Below are positions 10,199 to 19,537 of a stretch of DNA of 64,000 bases, one piece after another. The first letter of the stretch is position 1. Every line of letters begins with the position of its first letter. Under the pieces are notes generated by a model. The model was not told the DNA's origin. It ran no database searches and saw only the letters and a program-made list of their open reading frames with translations. Source of the DNA: Brevibacillus humidisoli (GTDB lineage: Bacteria > Bacillota > Bacilli > Brevibacillales > Brevibacillaceae); the NCBI RefSeq assembly GCF_020923435.1, contig NZ_CP087263.1, forward strand, positions 4,173,970 through 4,237,969, read 5' to 3'. The position numbers were made by a program, and so were the translations under genes.

Positions 10199-10245
10199 AA
10201 AAATCTGCATAGAATTCCATACTTCACGACCAAAGGAGATTCGTC

Positions 10246-11271
10246 ATGAACCTGGTAGCCAACGTATACCGAGGGGATGCGGTAGAAAGCACGCACCTCG
10301 GTCATGTAGCTGTCGTCGATGCAAACGGAACCTTGCTTTATTCCTACGGTGATCCTCATCGCCAAACGTTCGCCCGTTCCAGCATGAAGCCGATCCAAGC
10401 GATCCCAATCGTCGAGACGGGGGCAGCGGACAAGTTTGGACTGGAGCCAGCGGACCTGTCTCTCTGTTGTGCTTCGCATAGCGGCGAGCCGCGTCATCGC
10501 TCCCGAGCGATGGAGATGCTGATTCGCGCCGGTCAGCCGGAAGAGATCCTGCGATGTGGAACCCATGTGCCTCGTGACGAGGAGAGCTATAAGGAACTGA
10601 TTCGCGCGGGCAAGCCATTAACCCCCATCTACAGCAACTGCTCCGGCAAGCATGCCGGCATGATTGCGACAGCCGTCCACATGGGAGAAGAGGTAACCAC
10701 GTACCATCTGCCTGAGCATCCTGTGCAGCAGCGTATATTGGATGCGGTCGCCGATCTGACATCCTACCCACAGGAGAAGATCGTCCTCGGGACGGACGGA
10801 TGCGGCGTTCCTGTGCATCGCCTGCCACTAGCTCATTACGCCTGGGCCTACGCCAAAATGGCCAAGCCGGACGTGATCGCAAATCCGACGCGCCGCCAAG
10901 CAGTCGTCCGCATAACGGATGCGATGATAGCCCATCCGGAAATGGTCGGCGGCAACCAGCGCTACTGCACCGACTTGATGATCGCCTTCTCCGGGCGGAT
11001 TTTTGGCAAAGCAGGTGCAGAGTCTGTATACTGCCTGGGTGACCGTCAGACAGGGATCGGCATCGCCGTGAAGATCGAAGACGGTGGACCACGCGCCATC
11101 TACGCTGTGGTCAATGAAGTACTTCGCCAACTGGGCATCGGCTCAGATGGCCCGCTTGAGCAGCTTGCACAATACACCAATCCTACCGTCAAGAACATGA
11201 GCAGCAACGTGGTAGGACGCATTGAAACAGTATTTGCGCTGAACAGAGAAAATAGATCACTCGGCGTGTAA
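10246..11271 (+). CDS. Asparaginase (AnsA/asparaginase II-type family)
   Basis: A 341-residue cytoplasmic enzyme of the PF06089 family (Rhizobium etli type), unrelated to E. coli AnsB. Seen: ARSSMKPIQAIP with the Ser-Ser-Met-Lys motif near residue 46, CCASHSGEPRH, SNCSGKHAGM and LGTDGCGVPVH, the conserved blocks of the family. It hydrolyses L-asparagine to aspartate and ammonia. AAAGGAG lies seven bases upstream of the ATG. As first gene of a sigma-54 operon that also imports and cleaves peptides, it probably serves nitrogen or carbon scavenging. Confidence 0.88.
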   Translation: MNLVANVYRGDAVESTHLGHVAVVDANGTLLYSYGDPHRQTFARSSMKPIQAIPIVETGAADKFGLEPADLSLCCASHSGEPRHRSRAMEMLIRAGQPEEILRCGTHVPRDEESYKELIRAGKPLTPIYSNCSGKHAGMIATAVHMGEEVTTYHLPEHPVQQRILDAVADLTSYPQEKIVLGTDGCGVPVHRLPLAHYAWAYAKMAKPDVIANPTRRQAVVRITDAMIAHPEMVGGNQRYCTDLMIAFSGRIFGKAGAESVYCLGDRQTGIGIAVKIEDGGPRAIYAVVNEVLRQLGIGSDGPLEQLAQYTNPTVKNMSSNVVGRIETVFALNRENRSLGV

Positions 11272-11335
11272 AAGGTCGTTGTTCTCGACGCCCGTTTACG
11301 CATATACCATGTAATCCAAAAAAGGGGGAAATCCA

Positions 11336-12994
11336 GTGATGAATCTGGACAAAGGATGGAAAATACTAGGCATAGCAGCTTTGCTGATCTCGCTTGTCAT
11401 GGCAGGCTGCAGCCCGTCTGCCGCGCCGACAGAACCGGGAAAACAGCAGACGGGGGAACCTGGAGGAGAAGCTGATCTATCGGCCATGCTTCGCTTAAAC
11501 CTGAAAACGGAACCGCCTTCTCTCGATCCGCCAAAAGGCTTTGACAGTACCTCCAATGAAGTGCTGAACGCTACAATGGAAGGCCTTGCCCGGTTGGACA
11601 AGGATCACAAGCCGCAGCCAGCAATGGCAGAAAAGTGGGAAGTGAGCGAAGACGGCAAAACCTACACCTTTACGCTTCGCGACAGCAACTGGTCCAATGG
11701 GGATCCGGTAACGGCGCATGACTTTGAGTTTGCCTTCAAACGCATCGTCGATCCGAAGAACGCCTTCCCGTCCGCTTTCCTCGCCTATTACATCGAAGGA
11801 GCGGAAGCCTACAACAAAGGCGAAGGCACAGCCGACGATGTCAAGGTAAAGGCCATCGACGAGAAGACGCTGGAAATCAAGCTGAGGTCTCCAGCAGGGT
11901 TCTTCCTGCACATCTTGACCCAGCCAACCTTCTTTCCGGTGAACAAAAAAGTGGTGGAAAGCAATCCCAACTTTGCGGCGGAGGCATCTACCCTCGTGAG
12001 CAACGGTCCATTCAAAATTACCGAATGGGTGCACGATCAATCTGTGAAAGCGGAAAAGAACGACGGTTACTGGGATAAGGATTCCGTGAAGTATGCCGGC
12101 ATCGATTGGGTGATGGTAAATGATGAGAACACGCAATACCAGATGTATAAAACAGGCCAGCTGGACATGATCCAAACCGTACCCAACGACATGAAGAAGC
12201 AACTGATCGATTCCGGAGAAGCGAAGGTAGAACCGGAAGCAGCCGTTTACTTTTACCGGATGAACGTCAAGATGGAACCGTTCCAAAACGCCAACATCCG
12301 CAAAGCATTTGCGCTGGCGATCGACCGTCAAGCGCTGATCGACAACGTCGCCCAAGGAAAGCAGCTTCCTGCACTCGCGTACATCCCGGTCGGCTTTCCT
12401 GAGCCAGACGGCCGCGATTTCCGTGAAGTCGGCGGCGATTATATCAAGGACAACGATATAGAACAAGCTAAAGCGCTGCTGAAAAAAGGGATGGAGGAAG
12501 AAGGCTACACCACACTTCCGCCCATCACGCTCACTTACAACACCAGCGATGCTCACAAACAGATCGCGCAAGTGCTGCAAGAGATGTACAAGAAAAACCT
12601 GGGTGTTGACGTGAAGCTGGAAAACAAGGAATGGAAAGTGTTCCTGGCAGAACAGCGCGCTCGTCAGCTGCAAATCTCCCGTTCCACGATCCCGGCAGAT
12701 TACGGCGATCCGCTCAACTTCCTGGAACTGTTCGTAACGGATCACCCCGGCAACCGGATCAACTACAGCAACAAAGAGTACGATGCGCTGGTGGAAAAAA
12801 TCCGCAATACGTCGGACGAAACAGAACGATTCCAACTGATGCACGACGCCGAGAAGATGTTCATGGACGATATGCCGCTTGTTCCACTTTACTTCAATAC
12901 CAAGGTGTTCATGGATCAGCCAAAAGTGAAAGGCATTATCCGTCACCCCGTTGGAACGCTCGACTACAAGTGGGTCGAAATTTTAGGAAATTAG
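11336..12994 (+). CDS. Oligopeptide-binding lipoprotein of an Opp/Dpp ABC transporter
   Basis: A family 5 extracellular solute-binding protein of 552 residues, closest in layout to OppA/MppA. The lipobox LVMAGC places the lipidated Cys at residue 25. Family marks include RLNLKTEPPSLDP, WEVSEDGKTYTFTLRDSNWSNGDPVTAHDFEFAFKRI in its usual place, and IRKAFALAIDRQALI. Start is GTG 11336 or ATG 11339 behind AAAGGGGG. It delivers peptides to the OppBCDF proteins encoded 3.6 kb downstream in the same operon. Exact ligand (di-, tri- or longer peptide) cannot be told. Confidence 0.92.
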   Translation: MMNLDKGWKILGIAALLISLVMAGCSPSAAPTEPGKQQTGEPGGEADLSAMLRLNLKTEPPSLDPPKGFDSTSNEVLNATMEGLARLDKDHKPQPAMAEKWEVSEDGKTYTFTLRDSNWSNGDPVTAHDFEFAFKRIVDPKNAFPSAFLAYYIEGAEAYNKGEGTADDVKVKAIDEKTLEIKLRSPAGFFLHILTQPTFFPVNKKVVESNPNFAAEASTLVSNGPFKITEWVHDQSVKAEKNDGYWDKDSVKYAGIDWVMVNDENTQYQMYKTGQLDMIQTVPNDMKKQLIDSGEAKVEPEAAVYFYRMNVKMEPFQNANIRKAFALAIDRQALIDNVAQGKQLPALAYIPVGFPEPDGRDFREVGGDYIKDNDIEQAKALLKKGMEEEGYTTLPPITLTYNTSDAHKQIAQVLQEMYKKNLGVDVKLENKEWKVFLAEQRARQLQISRSTIPADYGDPLNFLELFVTDHPGNRINYSNKEYDALVEKIRNTSDETERFQLMHDAEKMFMDDMPLVPLYFNTKVFMDQPKVKGIIRHPVGTLDYKWVEILGN

Positions 12995-13022
12995 TGTTTT
13001 TTGAACATTCATACTACAATGC

Positions 13023-13057
13023 GAGGACAAGGGCCTTCTATACCTGCCCTTGTCCTC
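13023..13057 (+). other. Perfect 12-bp hairpin between binding protein and activator genes
   Basis: GAGGACAAGGGC (13023-13034) and GCCCTTGTCCTC (13046-13057) form a perfect stem with an 11-nt loop. No T-run follows, so it is more likely an mRNA stabiliser or processing site that keeps the lipoprotein message abundant than a full terminator (inference). Confidence 0.75.
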
Positions 13058-13078
13058 ACTATACATCTTGGAGCGGGT

Positions 13079-15163
13079 ATGATGGATAAAAAAACGGTAA
13101 CCTTTGTTGCGAAGATGGACGAATTTTTGCAATCGGTGGTAAGCCAGTGTCATGAGTTGGGCATTACACAAGACTTTCATATTGAAGGCCGGCGGGTCGA
13201 CCAACTTCCTTATCGGCCGATTGGCGAAGGCTCGCTGGTCGTGCTGTCCACGAGGAGCATCTACGACCAGGTGGAGCCGTATTTGCCGCAAGGTTCCGAG
13301 GTGATCGTCGCCAAGCGGATGCTGCCTTATCACAACCTGCGGGAAATGCTGGAGATTCCAAAAGGCGTCAAGGTGCTGCTGGTCAGTGATACGGCCGAGA
13401 CGGTGGAAGAGACGATCAGGCTCCTGATCGCATCGGGAGTAGATTTTGATCTGTATCCCTACTACCCCGGATCCGATTATCCGCTGGACATTGAAATCGC
13501 CGTGACACCGGGCGAGGCAGAGCATGTCCCTTCGACGATTCGCAAGGTCGTGGATATCGGCTTTCGGGTGATCGACCTGTCTACATGGTTGGAGATTTAC
13601 GCCCATTTTGAGAACGGCAATTTTCAAAAGGTAACATCTCGCACCATGCAGTCACTCATTTACATTACCAAGGAACTAAACAATGAAATTCTCCATGCCC
13701 GCTTGCTGCAAATGTATCTGGAGGGCATCGTCAACCGGATCGAAGACGCAGTGATTGCCTTGGATGAGCAAGAAGTGATTCGCTTTATCAATCAGAAAGC
13801 GATCGATACGCTTCATCTGCCCGGACCTGGCGTACAAGGGGAGAAAGCGGCTCTCTGCCTGCCGGAAGACTTTATGGAGACGGTTCGCAACTGCGATGAG
13901 AATGAAGAGGTGCTCGTCGATTGGGCTGGCCGGACCTACTTTTTCCGAAAAATGCACATCGTCATGGAAGGGCGATATTTGGGGAGCCTGCTTTTGTTCC
14001 GAAAGGCGGCTGAAATCGAAAAGATGGAGCACGACTACCGGATGCGCCTGTACAGCAAGGGCTTGATCGCCAAGTACAGCTTCGACGAGATTTACGGAAA
14101 GAGCCAGTCCTTTCAACAGGTCATCCAGATCGCCAAAAAAATCGCCCGCAGCAATTCCACCGTGCTGCTGCTCGGCGAAACCGGAACAGGAAAAGAATTG
14201 CTGGCACAGGCGATTCACAACGCTTCTCAGAGGAAGCGGGAGCCGTTTGTCGGCGTCAACTTTGCCGCTATCTCTGAATCTCTGCTCGAAAGCGAGCTGT
14301 TTGGTTATGAGGAGGGGGCATTTACTGGAGCGCGAAAGGGCGGACATATCGGCTGGTTTGAACTGGCGCACAAAGGGACGATTTTTCTTGACGAGATCGG
14401 CGATGCCAGCGGAGCGATCCAGAACCGGTTGCTGCGGGTGCTGCAAGAGCGGCAGATCATGCGTGTAGGCGGCAACAAGGTGATCCCGATCGACATCAGG
14501 GTAATCGCCGCCACCAATCAGGATTTGCAGCAAATGGTGAAAGAGGGGAGGTTTCGGGCAGATCTGTATTACCGACTTAACATTTTGCCGATTCATCTGC
14601 CGCCCTTGCGAAAACGGGCAGAAGATATTCCATGGTTGGTAGAAGTGTTTACTCGTCACTATTGTGTCGATTTGAGACGCCCTCCGTTTACACTGTCGCC
14701 TGAAGCGTTGAGGGCAATGCAGGAGTATGACTGGCCGGGAAATGTCCGCGAGCTGGAAAATGTCGTAGAGTATCTGGCTCATGTAGTGGACGATGAGGTT
14801 TATACGGACCATCTGCCCTTTTTGCTGACCGCCTCCGAGGTCCCGGTATGGCAAGCAGAAGGTTTGCAGCACCAGTGCGAAGGTATCTATCGAGCGTATG
14901 AAAGCAGAGGGTTTTTACCCGAAATGACCGCCATTCTTGAGGAGTTGTCCATGTGTGGAGGCGGGAGGTACGCTCTATCGGAGCAGCTGCGCGAGCGAGG
15001 CTTCAACTTGACATCACAGCAGCTTCGCTACCGTCTGAAAATGCTTCAACAAGATGAACTGATCTATGTCGGGAAGGGCCGGCAAGGGAGCAGCATCTCT
15101 TCAAAGGGAAAAGCGTTTCTTACTTTTGCAAGCAAGCTGCCAGATAGGGGGGAATCGAGATGA
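13079..15163 (+). CDS. Sigma-54-dependent transcriptional activator
   Basis: About 694 residues. The N-terminal ~190 residues form a sensor domain I cannot name, followed by a PAS-like region (IVNRIEDAVIALDEQEVIRFINQKA). The AAA+ sigma-54 domain has Walker A GETGTGKE near residue 366, the sigma-54 contact loop GAFTGA near 414, Walker B GTIFLDEIG and the arginine-finger region FRADLYYRLN. The C-terminus ends in a winged-helix-like part (TSQQLRYRLKMLQQDELIYVGKGRQG). A start at 13079 or 13082 is preferred because GGAG lies 5-8 bases upstream; the frame's earlier ATG at 13001 precedes a hairpin and has no ribosome site. Its stop overlaps the dipeptidase ATG. It probably drives the promoter at 10183 and hence its own operon. 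Confidence 0.92.
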   Translation: MMDKKTVTFVAKMDEFLQSVVSQCHELGITQDFHIEGRRVDQLPYRPIGEGSLVVLSTRSIYDQVEPYLPQGSEVIVAKRMLPYHNLREMLEIPKGVKVLLVSDTAETVEETIRLLIASGVDFDLYPYYPGSDYPLDIEIAVTPGEAEHVPSTIRKVVDIGFRVIDLSTWLEIYAHFENGNFQKVTSRTMQSLIYITKELNNEILHARLLQMYLEGIVNRIEDAVIALDEQEVIRFINQKAIDTLHLPGPGVQGEKAALCLPEDFMETVRNCDENEEVLVDWAGRTYFFRKMHIVMEGRYLGSLLLFRKAAEIEKMEHDYRMRLYSKGLIAKYSFDEIYGKSQSFQQVIQIAKKIARSNSTVLLLGETGTGKELLAQAIHNASQRKREPFVGVNFAAISESLLESELFGYEEGAFTGARKGGHIGWFELAHKGTIFLDEIGDASGAIQNRLLRVLQERQIMRVGGNKVIPIDIRVIAATNQDLQQMVKEGRFRADLYYRLNILPIHLPPLRKRAEDIPWLVEVFTRHYCVDLRRPPFTLSPEALRAMQEYDWPGNVRELENVVEYLAHVVDDEVYTDHLPFLLTASEVPVWQAEGLQHQCEGIYRAYESRGFLPEMTAILEELSMCGGGRYALSEQLRERGFNLTSQQLRYRLKMLQQDELIYVGKGRQGSSISSKGKAFLTFASKLPDRGESR

Positions 15164-16593
15164 TCGAAAACTGGAAGGAAAGAGCGGCAGCACAGCGGGA
15201 AACTTTTCTAGCAAAACTGATCCCGTTTTTGTCGATCAACAGTATCGAGGACATGACGAGCGCGTCAGCAGGCAAGCCGTTTGGGGCAGGCGTGGCAGAA
15301 GCGCTAGAATACCTGCTCAACCTGGGAGAGGCGCACGGCTTTGCGACAAAAAACCTGGATGGCTATGCCGGATACGTGGAGTACGGCCAGGGTGAAGAGG
15401 AAATCGGTGTTCTCGTGCATGTAGATGTGGTGACAGTAGGAGAGGGATGGACGACTCCTCCTTTTGAACCAGACATTCGGGGAGAAAAAATCTACGCCCG
15501 CGGTGCACTCGATGACAAAGGGCCTGCGCTGGCTGCTTTTTTTGCCTTGCAACTGCTGAAGGAGTCGGGAATGCCGATTTCCAAGCGAATTCGGCTGATC
15601 ATCGGTACCGACGAAGAGAGCGGCTGGCTCTGTATGAAGCATTATGCCAAGGTGGAAGGACTGCCGGAGGTCGGGTTTTCGCCGGATGCATCCTTCCCAA
15701 TCATCCATGCGGAAAAGGGGCAGATCAACCCGTCGCTGGCGATCGCGCCTGACATTTCGGCAGATGATACTGCCGTCTGGAAGCTGATTTCGTTTCTCTC
15801 CGGTGACCAGGGAAACAGCGTGCCGGAAAAAGCAGTTGTCATTGTTTCTCTACCGCGCGAAGCAGACGAAGAACGTACCGTTCGGGATGTGCAGCAGAAC
15901 TGGCAGGTGCATCTTGCCGCGCACGGGGTGAGCGGAGAACTAATCCCGGGCGATGACGGTACGCTCCGGTTTTACGTAAAGGGGAGAACAGCCCATGGAA
16001 TGGAGCCGCAAAAGGGGCTGAATGCGGGAACGATTGCTGCCAGCTTCCTATGGCGCTATCCGTTTGCCGGTTCAGACCGTGTGTTTCTGCAGTTACTAGG
16101 CGATGTACTGCACGGGGATCACTACGGTATGAAGCTGGGACTAGCCTGTACGGATGAAGCGACCGGACCCCTGACGGTGAATGCGGGAATCCTGACCTAC
16201 AGCCGCAGCGACGGCGGTTCTGTCAGACTGAATATTCGCTATCCTGCTACGATCAATCCGGAAGAGTATGTCCAAAAGCTAAAGGAGCGAGCCGCGCAGA
16301 TTGGCGTTACCATCTCCAGCTTGCGGACGTCCCGCTCTCATTACGTCCCGAAAGATCATCCTGTTATTCAAACTCTCTCCCGCGTCTACACCAAACATAC
16401 GGGAGAAGAAGCAGCACTGCTCTCATCGGGCGGCGCAACTTATGCCAAATCGTTGAAAGCGGGGGTCGCATTCGGTCCGCTCTTCCCCGGGAAACAGTCG
16501 ATGGCCCATCTCATCGATGAGTACGCGGAGATTGACGATTTGCTCCGGGCGATGGCTATCTATGCAGAGGCCATGTACGAGCTGGCCAAATAA
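15160..16593 (+). CDS. pepV: M20-family dipeptidase, PepV-like
   Basis: A 477-residue cytoplasmic zinc dipeptidase. Metal and catalytic residues are in place: His in VLVHVDVV, bridging Asp in GALDDKGP, catalytic Glu in GTDEESGW, Asp in SPDASFP and the late His in SMAHLIDEY. A lid region precedes the second metal-site half, as in Lactobacillus PepV. It cleaves dipeptides and removes N-terminal residues, fitting a role in digesting peptides imported by the neighbouring Opp system. The ATG overlaps the activator stop (ATGA), indicating translational coupling. Confidence 0.9.
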   Translation: MIENWKERAAAQRETFLAKLIPFLSINSIEDMTSASAGKPFGAGVAEALEYLLNLGEAHGFATKNLDGYAGYVEYGQGEEEIGVLVHVDVVTVGEGWTTPPFEPDIRGEKIYARGALDDKGPALAAFFALQLLKESGMPISKRIRLIIGTDEESGWLCMKHYAKVEGLPEVGFSPDASFPIIHAEKGQINPSLAIAPDISADDTAVWKLISFLSGDQGNSVPEKAVVIVSLPREADEERTVRDVQQNWQVHLAAHGVSGELIPGDDGTLRFYVKGRTAHGMEPQKGLNAGTIAASFLWRYPFAGSDRVFLQLLGDVLHGDHYGMKLGLACTDEATGPLTVNAGILTYSRSDGGSVRLNIRYPATINPEEYVQKLKERAAQIGVTISSLRTSRSHYVPKDHPVIQTLSRVYTKHTGEEAALLSSGGATYAKSLKAGVAFGPLFPGKQSMAHLIDEYAEIDDLLRAMAIYAEAMYELAK

Positions 16594-16613
16594 CACGTTG
16601 TGGAGGTTGAGCC

Positions 16614-17546
16614 ATGTCCCATTACCTCGTAAAGCGCGTCCTGATGATGCTGCTCACACTATGGATCATCGTGACGATGACGTTTTTCTTGATGCATGCC
16701 ATACCGGGTGATCCGTTTGCTTCCGAGTCAGATCAACTGCCGGAACAGATCCTGGCCAATCTGCGCGCCAAATACAACCTGGACGAGCCGCTGCCCGTGC
16801 AGTATGTGCTCTACTTGAAAAACCTGATCATGCTTGATCTCGGTCCTTCCATCAAGTCGGATACGCGCGGCGTAAATGACATGATTTCCGACGGGTTTTC
16901 GGCATCCGCCACATTAGGTGCGCAAGCGATTGTGATCGCGATTCTCTTTGGCGTCACCTTTGGGATCATCGCGGCACTGAACCGCAACAAATGGCTGGAC
17001 TACGCGGCAATGGCGATGGCCGTATTGGGGGTTGCTATCCCAAGCTTTATCATGGCGCCCCTGCTGATTCACTTTTTCGCGATCAAAATGCCAATCTTGC
17101 CGGTTGCCACTTGGGGTACCTGGGCGCACACGGTGCTGCCGTCGCTTGCCTTGGCTTTCGGACCGCTTGCGATTATTACCCGTTACATGCGGGCCAGCAT
17201 GATCGAAGTGATGAATCAGAACTACATTCGCACTGCGGAGGCCAAAGGGGTCCCTACCTTTACCATCGTGATCAAGCACGGCATTCGCAACGCGATCCTG
17301 CCGGTCGTCACCTTCTTGGGACCGCTTATCGCATCGCTGATCACGGGAACGTTCGTTGTGGAGAAAATTTTCGCTGTCCCAGGTGTCGGCAAATACTTCG
17401 TGGATGGCATTTTTAACCGTGACTACCCAGTTATTCTGGGGACCACTATTTTTTACAGCTCGATCCTGGTCGTAACGATTTTCCTGATCGACTTGGCCTA
17501 CACCCTGATTGACCCGAGAATCAAGCTGACCAACAAGGAGGGATGA
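16614..17546 (+). CDS. Peptide ABC transporter permease (OppB/DppB type)
   Basis: A 310-residue inner-membrane protein with about six TM helices and the N-terminal OppB signature LVKRVLMMLLTLWIIVTMTFFLMHAIPGDPF. The EAA-type loop contacting the ATPase reads YIRTAEAKGVPTFTIVIKHGIRNA. GGAGG sits seven bases before the ATG, and the gene begins 20 bases after the dipeptidase stop. It forms the heterodimeric channel with the next gene. Confidence 0.93.
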   Translation: MSHYLVKRVLMMLLTLWIIVTMTFFLMHAIPGDPFASESDQLPEQILANLRAKYNLDEPLPVQYVLYLKNLIMLDLGPSIKSDTRGVNDMISDGFSASATLGAQAIVIAILFGVTFGIIAALNRNKWLDYAAMAMAVLGVAIPSFIMAPLLIHFFAIKMPILPVATWGTWAHTVLPSLALAFGPLAIITRYMRASMIEVMNQNYIRTAEAKGVPTFTIVIKHGIRNAILPVVTFLGPLIASLITGTFVVEKIFAVPGVGKYFVDGIFNRDYPVILGTTIFYSSILVVTIFLIDLAYTLIDPRIKLTNKEG

Positions 17547-17549
17547 GCA

Positions 17550-18494
17550 GTGGCGATGGAGCAACCAATCGATCCGCTGTTCCGACCGTTACAAAAGCAG
17601 TCGGAAGCCCATGACATCTCCATGCGCCCAAGCCAGACATATGTCCAGCAAGTGGTGCGCAAACTGGTAAAGAACAAACTGGCCATGCTTGGCCTTGCCA
17701 TCATCTTGCTGCTGGTCGCCATGGCGATTATCGGGCCCCATCTGGTGCCGTACAGCGCATCGGATCAAAGCTTGCTCGCGAAAAACCAGCCGATGTCGGC
17801 TGAGCACTGGTTCGGTACTGACGATCTGGGACGGGATATGTTTGCCCGCACTTGGGCCGGAGCTCGCATCTCGCTCACAATTGGCGTGGTTGCCGCTCTG
17901 ATCGACCTAATTGTCGGAGTGACAGTGGGCGGCATTTCCGGTTACATGGCAGGCAGAGGAGCACGCGGAGAGAGGATTGACACGATCATCATGCGGGTGA
18001 TCGAAGTACTGTACGGACTGCCGTATCTGCTCGTTGTCATTTTGCTGATGGTCGTGATGGAACCGGGGATGCTGACTATTATTATTGCACTCTCCGCCAC
18101 CGGCTGGACCGGGATGGCACGACTGGTGCGCGGCCAAATCCTGCAGTTGAAAAACCAGGAATTCATCCTTGCGTCACAAGTGTTGGGAGCCAAGTTTTCT
18201 CGCATTTTGTTCAAGCATCTGATTCCCAATACGATCGGTGTGATCATCGTCAACCTGACCTTTACCATTCCGTCTGCGATTTTTGCAGAGTCCTTCCTCA
18301 GCTTTCTTGGCTTGGGTGTTCAGGCACCAGACGCAAGTTGGGGCACCATGACCAACGATGCGCTAGGGGTTATTTTGACAGGCGACTGGTGGCGCCTCTT
18401 CTTCCCTGGCTTGATGATTTCACTAACGATGTTTGCTTTCAACGTATTTGGAGACGGCTTGCAGGATGCACTTGATCCGCGGCTGCGCGAGTAG
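17550..18494 (+). CDS. Peptide ABC transporter permease (OppC/DppC type)
   Basis: A 314-residue permease with an OppC_N segment (LVKNKLAMLGLAIILLLVA), the periplasmic WFGTDDLGRDMFAR motif that is diagnostic for OppC/DppC, and the EAA loop FILASQVLGAKFSRILFKHLIPNT. A GTG start is chosen because AGGAGGG lies seven bases upstream; the ATG two codons later is too far away. Only three bases separate it from oppB. Confidence 0.93.
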   Translation: MAMEQPIDPLFRPLQKQSEAHDISMRPSQTYVQQVVRKLVKNKLAMLGLAIILLLVAMAIIGPHLVPYSASDQSLLAKNQPMSAEHWFGTDDLGRDMFARTWAGARISLTIGVVAALIDLIVGVTVGGISGYMAGRGARGERIDTIIMRVIEVLYGLPYLLVVILLMVVMEPGMLTIIIALSATGWTGMARLVRGQILQLKNQEFILASQVLGAKFSRILFKHLIPNTIGVIIVNLTFTIPSAIFAESFLSFLGLGVQAPDASWGTMTNDALGVILTGDWWRLFFPGLMISLTMFAFNVFGDGLQDALDPRLRE

Positions 18495-18514
18495 CACTGG
18501 AGGGAGGAACCGCG

Positions 18515-19537
18515 ATGGAAAACCATCTGCTAACCATTGACAACCTGAAAGTAAACTTTACGACATACGGCGGGGAAGTACAAGCTGTACGAGGCGTCTC
18601 CTTCCATGTAGACAAAGGGGAGACACTGGCGATCGTCGGCGAGAGCGGCTGCGGCAAGAGCGTGACCGCCCAGGCGATCATGGGCTTAATCCCCCAACCT
18701 CCGGGCCGGATCGTAGACGGACAGATCGTTTTTGCAGGGAACGAGATCACCCATTTGAAGAAAAAAGAGTGGCTGCAAATCCGCGGCTCCAAGATCGGCA
18801 TGGTGTTTCAGGACCCGATGACCACGCTCAATCCGACGATGAAGGTGGGAGCGCAGATCGTCGAGGGATTTGTGCGCAACCACCAAGTCTCCGGTGAAGA
18901 GGCACAGAAACGGGCGATCGAGATGCTCCGCTTGGTCGGGATTCCCGATCCGGAAAAACGGGTGCAGCAGTATCCACACCAATTCAGCGGCGGGATGCGC
19001 CAACGTGTCGGCATCGCCATCGCACTGGCCTGCCAGCCCCAGTTGATCATCGCTGATGAGCCGACGACGGCGCTGGACGTGACGATCCAGGCGCAAATTC
19101 TCGACCTGCTGGGACGGTTGCAGGAGGAGCAGCAGCTCGCTGTCGTCATCATCACCCATGACCTGGGCGTCGTATCGGAAATCGCGCACCGTATGGTGGT
19201 GATGTACGCGGGAATTGTAGTGGAGACCGGGACGGTTGAAGATGTGTTTGCGGCGCCACGACATCCGTATACATGGGGTCTGATGCGTTCTCTGCCGCGT
19301 ATGGACGGAGAGGAAAAGCAGCGGCTTGTGCCGATCGACGGAGCCCCGCCGGACTTGTTCAACCCGCCGCAGGGCTGTCCGTTTGCAGCACGCTGCGATT
19401 ACGCGATGGAAATCTGCAATCAGCAAATGCCCCCCATCAGCACGTTCGAGGCGGGACATCAAGCGGCTTGCTGGCTGCATGATCCGCGTGCGCCGCGTGT
19501 CGAGGAATGGGTCGCGACAGGGAGGCAGCATAGATGA
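18515..19537 (+). CDS. Peptide ABC transporter ATPase (OppD/DppD type)
   Basis: A 340-residue nucleotide-binding subunit with Walker [10 protein letters not shown]-loop [11 protein letters not shown], signature FSGGMRQR, Walker [13 protein letters not shown] and switch His in VIITHDLG. The C-terminal oligopeptide/dipeptide transporter region has CPFAARC and further Cys residues. GGAGGGAGG precedes the ATG. It pairs with the OppF-type gene that overlaps its end. Confidence 0.94.
   Translation: MENHLLTIDNLKVNFTTYGGEVQAVRGVSFHVDKGETLAIVGESGCGKSVTAQAIMGLIPQPPGRIVDGQIVFAGNEITHLKKKEWLQIRGSKIGMVFQDPMTTLNPTMKVGAQIVEGFVRNHQVSGEEAQKRAIEMLRLVGIPDPEKRVQQYPHQFSGGMRQRVGIAIALACQPQLIIADEPTTALDVTIQAQILDLLGRLQEEQQLAVVIITHDLGVVSEIAHRMVVMYAGIVVETGTVEDVFAAPRHPYTWGLMRSLPRMDGEEKQRLVPIDGAPPDLFNPPQGCPFAARCDYAMEICNQQMPPISTFEAGHQAACWLHDPRAPRVEEWVATGRQHR

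Larger units (their letters stand above)
9860..10245. other. Intergenic control region of the peptide operon
   Basis: No gene is seen. The right half contains inverted and direct repeats (10074-10161) and the sigma-54 promoter (10183-10198) listed separately. The left half has only a weak CTGAC/GTCAG stem near 9988-10006 with a T-run some 20 bases further on. Confidence 0.6.

Noticed and set aside
11495-12946. 483-residue frame on the minus strand
   Set aside because: It lies fully opposite the clear peptide-binding lipoprotein gene, has no ribosome site and an implausible His/Val/Phe-rich composition.
13676-14872. 398-residue frame on the minus strand
   Set aside because: Antisense shadow of the sigma-54 activator, which has all catalytic motifs on the plus strand.
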